Part shown: positions 5,312-7,153 of the stretch, one piece after another | Layout of the letters: each line of letters begins with the position of its first letter | How positions within the stretch are numbered: the stretch's first letter is position 1 | Origin: JBNJGT01 sp046496745 | Lineage (GTDB): Archaea > Nanobdellota > Nanobdellia > Woesearchaeales > JACJVW01 | Length of the DNA stretch: 7,153 bases | Direction: 5' to 3' | Assembly: GCA_046496745.1 (NCBI GenBank) | Contig: JAWOGQ010000046.1 | Coordinates: 1 to 7,153 of the forward strand | The notes under the pieces: generated by a model | Told to the model about the DNA's origin: nothing | The model's database searches: none | The model's input: only the letters and a program-made list of their open reading frames with translations | Position numbers and translations under genes: made by a program

Positions 5312-7153
5312 ATGGATACCATGGAGGACACTGGTAAAGAGAGCAGCAATGCATATGGGTTTTTCTGATCCCATGCAGGTAATGGCAAGGATCAAAGGAT
5401 TCTCAAAAGGAGATACGATTGCGCCCATCGAACTGCTGCGGCAGGGATTCAAGTTCCATGCCAGAGGTTTCATCAACCGTGAAGTCATACAGAACAATCT
5501 TGAATGGGTCTGGCCTTATTGGATCGAAAAGCAATACAACCCTAGAGATTATTCATTCATCCCCACATCATTCTCGATCACTAACATAAACCTCACACAA
5601 AGGAACTGGACAGCAGCAGGAAAGATAGGATACCAGGACATGCCAATAGTTGATCCAAGAGGGCTCGTCACACCATTCCATGACGGGTGGTCCCTTGACT
5701 TCTGGGTACTTGGAGATAAGCCATTGTTTCCCTCAAAAGAAAAAGATTGCACACAGTATGTAAGCGAAGATGCGATCATAACACAAATCAATAGAAAGGA
5801 GATAACAACCACCACAAGAGTCACAGAAAATAAAGGCAAACTCCATTGCCAGATCGAGTGTGAAACAGATGGTGAACTGGCAGTAGCACTCAGGCCATAC
5901 AATCCAGAGGGGATAAGTTCAATCAAGAGAATAAAAGCCAACAAGAAAAGTTTTACTGTTGAAAACGATAAGAAAATACTTTTCAATAAACAACCGGAAA
6001 AATACATCCTCAGTTCCTACGAGAAAGGTGACAGCCTATACCAGCTAGACAAGAAAAGCAATCACGAAGTCCGATGCAGATCAGCAATGGCATCAGGGAT
6101 CGCAGTATTTCCCAAAGCAAAGAAGCTGAAGATAACCGTACCACTGGAAACTACCAGATCGCTATTCTCACCCACCAAACTTGATCCCGCAAAGCTCAAA
6201 GGTTTCAGGTTTGATGAGCTCTATGATTCTGCACTAAGGACTGTCATGCTTCATTCAACCGCAGGAATGTTTGCAGGACCATACACCTACAAGCGCTTCT
6301 GGTTCAGGGACTCAGCCTATGTTGTCCATGCACTGCTATGCCTTGGAATAACAGACATGCCAGAAGCGATGATAGACTTCTTCATATCACAACAGACAAA
6401 ACTCGGATACTTCCATTCACAGGAAAGTGAATGGGACTCAAACGGACAGGCTCTCTGGGCAATCCACCAATACCATCAAAAGACAGGACACCTGCCTGAT
6501 AGATGGCTAAAGCCAATCGAAAAAGGAGCAAGATGGATTATCAAGCATCTGGAATCAAACAAAGCCAATCCAGAAAGCAAGCATCATGGCCTTGTTCCGG
6601 CTGGATTCAGTGCCGAGCATTTTGGCCCAAGCGACTATTACTACTGGGATGATTATTGGAGCATTGCCGGCCTGAAAGCTGCAGCAGACCTACTCAAAGA
6701 TAGACGCTATAATGAGAAGGCAGACAAGCTACTAAAAGATGTCAACGAATCCCTGGAGAAAACTGAAAGCAATATCATGCCTATCTCCCCATACAGGAGA
6801 CCAAGCAGCGCAAGTGTAGGCTGCCTGGTTGCAGCCTATCCACTGCAGATATATCCGCCACAGGAAAAAAAGACCAAGGCCACTGCCGATTTCCTCAGGA
6901 AAGAATGCATGATAAACAATGCATTGTTTCATGAAGTATCCCATGCAGGCATGAACGCTTATCTTTCGTTGCATGTAGCACAGACATTGCTTAGGGATGG
7001 AAAGAAAGAATTTGCAAAGATTATGCAAGGAGTAGCAGACCTGGCATCCCCTACCGGCAAATGGCCTGAAGCAGTCCACCCCTTTTCAGGTGGAGGTTGC
7101 ATGGGTGACGGCGAGCACGTATGGGCTGCTGCAGAATGGCTTATCATGGTAAG
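5304..7153 (+). CDS. GH15-like six-hairpin glycosidase (partial, 3' end off window)
   Basis: Manual translation from the ATG at 5304 is open for 616 codons to the right edge. Residues 1-300 are beta-rich and Trp-rich (DGWSLDFWVLGDKPLF, 129-144, region) and look like the N-terminal sandwich of archaeal/bacterial glucoamylase-type enzymes. From about 303 the (alpha/alpha)6 toroid begins: F332-W-F-R-D-S-A-Y339 (the FWIRDSAY-type motif), E376-W-D-S-N-G-Q-A-L-W385, E438-H-F-G-P-S-D-Y-Y-Y-W-D-D450-Y-W, and W587-P-E-A-V-H-P ... G601-D-G-E-H-V-W-A-A-A-E611-W. E438 or D449/D450 and a late glutamate (E589 or E611) are candidate acid and base by analogy with GH15; this is inference. No signal peptide, so it is intracellular. 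It could hydrolyse or phosphorolyse alpha-glycosides, or trim the product of the coupled GT4 enzyme. Exact family is unresolved. Confidence 0.85.
   Translation, partial: MLRWIPWRTLVKRAAMHMGFSDPMQVMARIKGFSKGDTIAPIELLRQGFKFHARGFINREVIQNNLEWVWPYWIEKQYNPRDYSFIPTSFSITNINLTQRNWTAAGKIGYQDMPIVDPRGLVTPFHDGWSLDFWVLGDKPLFPSKEKDCTQYVSEDAIITQINRKEITTTTRVTENKGKLHCQIECETDGELAVALRPYNPEGISSIKRIKANKKSFTVENDKKILFNKQPEKYILSSYEKGDSLYQLDKKSNHEVRCRSAMASGIAVFPKAKKLKITVPLETTRSLFSPTKLDPAKLKGFRFDELYDSALRTVMLHSTAGMFAGPYTYKRFWFRDSAYVVHALLCLGITDMPEAMIDFFISQQTKLGYFHSQESEWDSNGQALWAIHQYHQKTGHLPDRWLKPIEKGARWIIKHLESNKANPESKHHGLVPAGFSAEHFGPSDYYYWDDYWSIAGLKAAADLLKDRRYNEKADKLLKDVNESLEKTESNIMPISPYRRPSSASVGCLVAAYPLQIYPPQEKKTKATADFLRKECMINNALFHEVSHAGMNAYLSLHVAQTLLRDGKKEFAKIMQGVADLASPTGKWPEAVHPFSGGGCMGDGEHVWAAAEWLIMV

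Noticed and set aside
5549..6007. Minus-strand 152-residue frame that looks membrane-like
   Set aside because: Antisense to the six-hairpin glycosidase N-terminal domain; the sense frame is open throughout and has a strong ribosome site.

Overview
The window reads as archaeal DNA. Evidence: a divergent gene pair headed by a longin/roadblock-like protein of a type common in Asgard archaea and a few other archaeal lineages, an archaeal-type ZPR1 zinc-finger gene, TATA-like boxes about 26 bases upstream of start codons that lack a Shine-Dalgarno sequence (leaderless genes), and archaeal-style GGTGA or AGGAGG sites where leaders exist. The exact lineage cannot be fixed from this sequence. The left 1.1 kb (about 50% G+C in lines counted by hand) fits an Asgard-like genome. 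The AT-rich middle (about 22-42% in lines counted) would also fit a DPANN-type archaeon.

Layout. 1-569 (minus): a longin-like protein with a C-terminal helix-turn-helix-like tail, cut by the left edge and absent from simple closed-ORF lists because it has no stop in the window. 570-731: divergent promoter region with two dyads. 732-1220 (plus): ZPR1-type zinc-finger protein whose conserved C-terminal third is replaced by unrelated residues. 1221-1253: short convergent gap where composition drops sharply. 1254-2372 (minus): exported protein with five 31-residue helical repeats resembling mTERF repeats, followed by a right-handed beta-helix. 2373-2573: AT-rich spacer with promoter and T-tracts. 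2574-3026 (minus): small protein of unknown family. 3076-3498 (minus): ASCH (PUA-like) protein. 3622-4020 (minus): Nudix hydrolase. 4021-4090: divergent promoter region. 4091-5311 (plus): GT4 glycosyltransferase. 5304-7153 (plus): a large six-hairpin (GH15-like) glycosidase that overlaps the GT gene by 8 bp and runs off the right edge.

How the genes fit together. The GT4 and six-hairpin genes are translationally coupled and very likely work on the same glycoconjugate or glycan. The four minus-strand genes between 1254 and 4020 are co-oriented but have gaps of 49-201 bp, so only the ASCH/unknown pair looks like a possible operon. The most interesting items are the secreted mTERF-like-repeat/beta-helix fusion, the GT/glycosidase pair, and the coincidence near 1095-1250 of a lost ZPR1 C-terminus, a composition change and a change in gene content. 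That coincidence could mark an integration, a recombination boundary or an assembly join.
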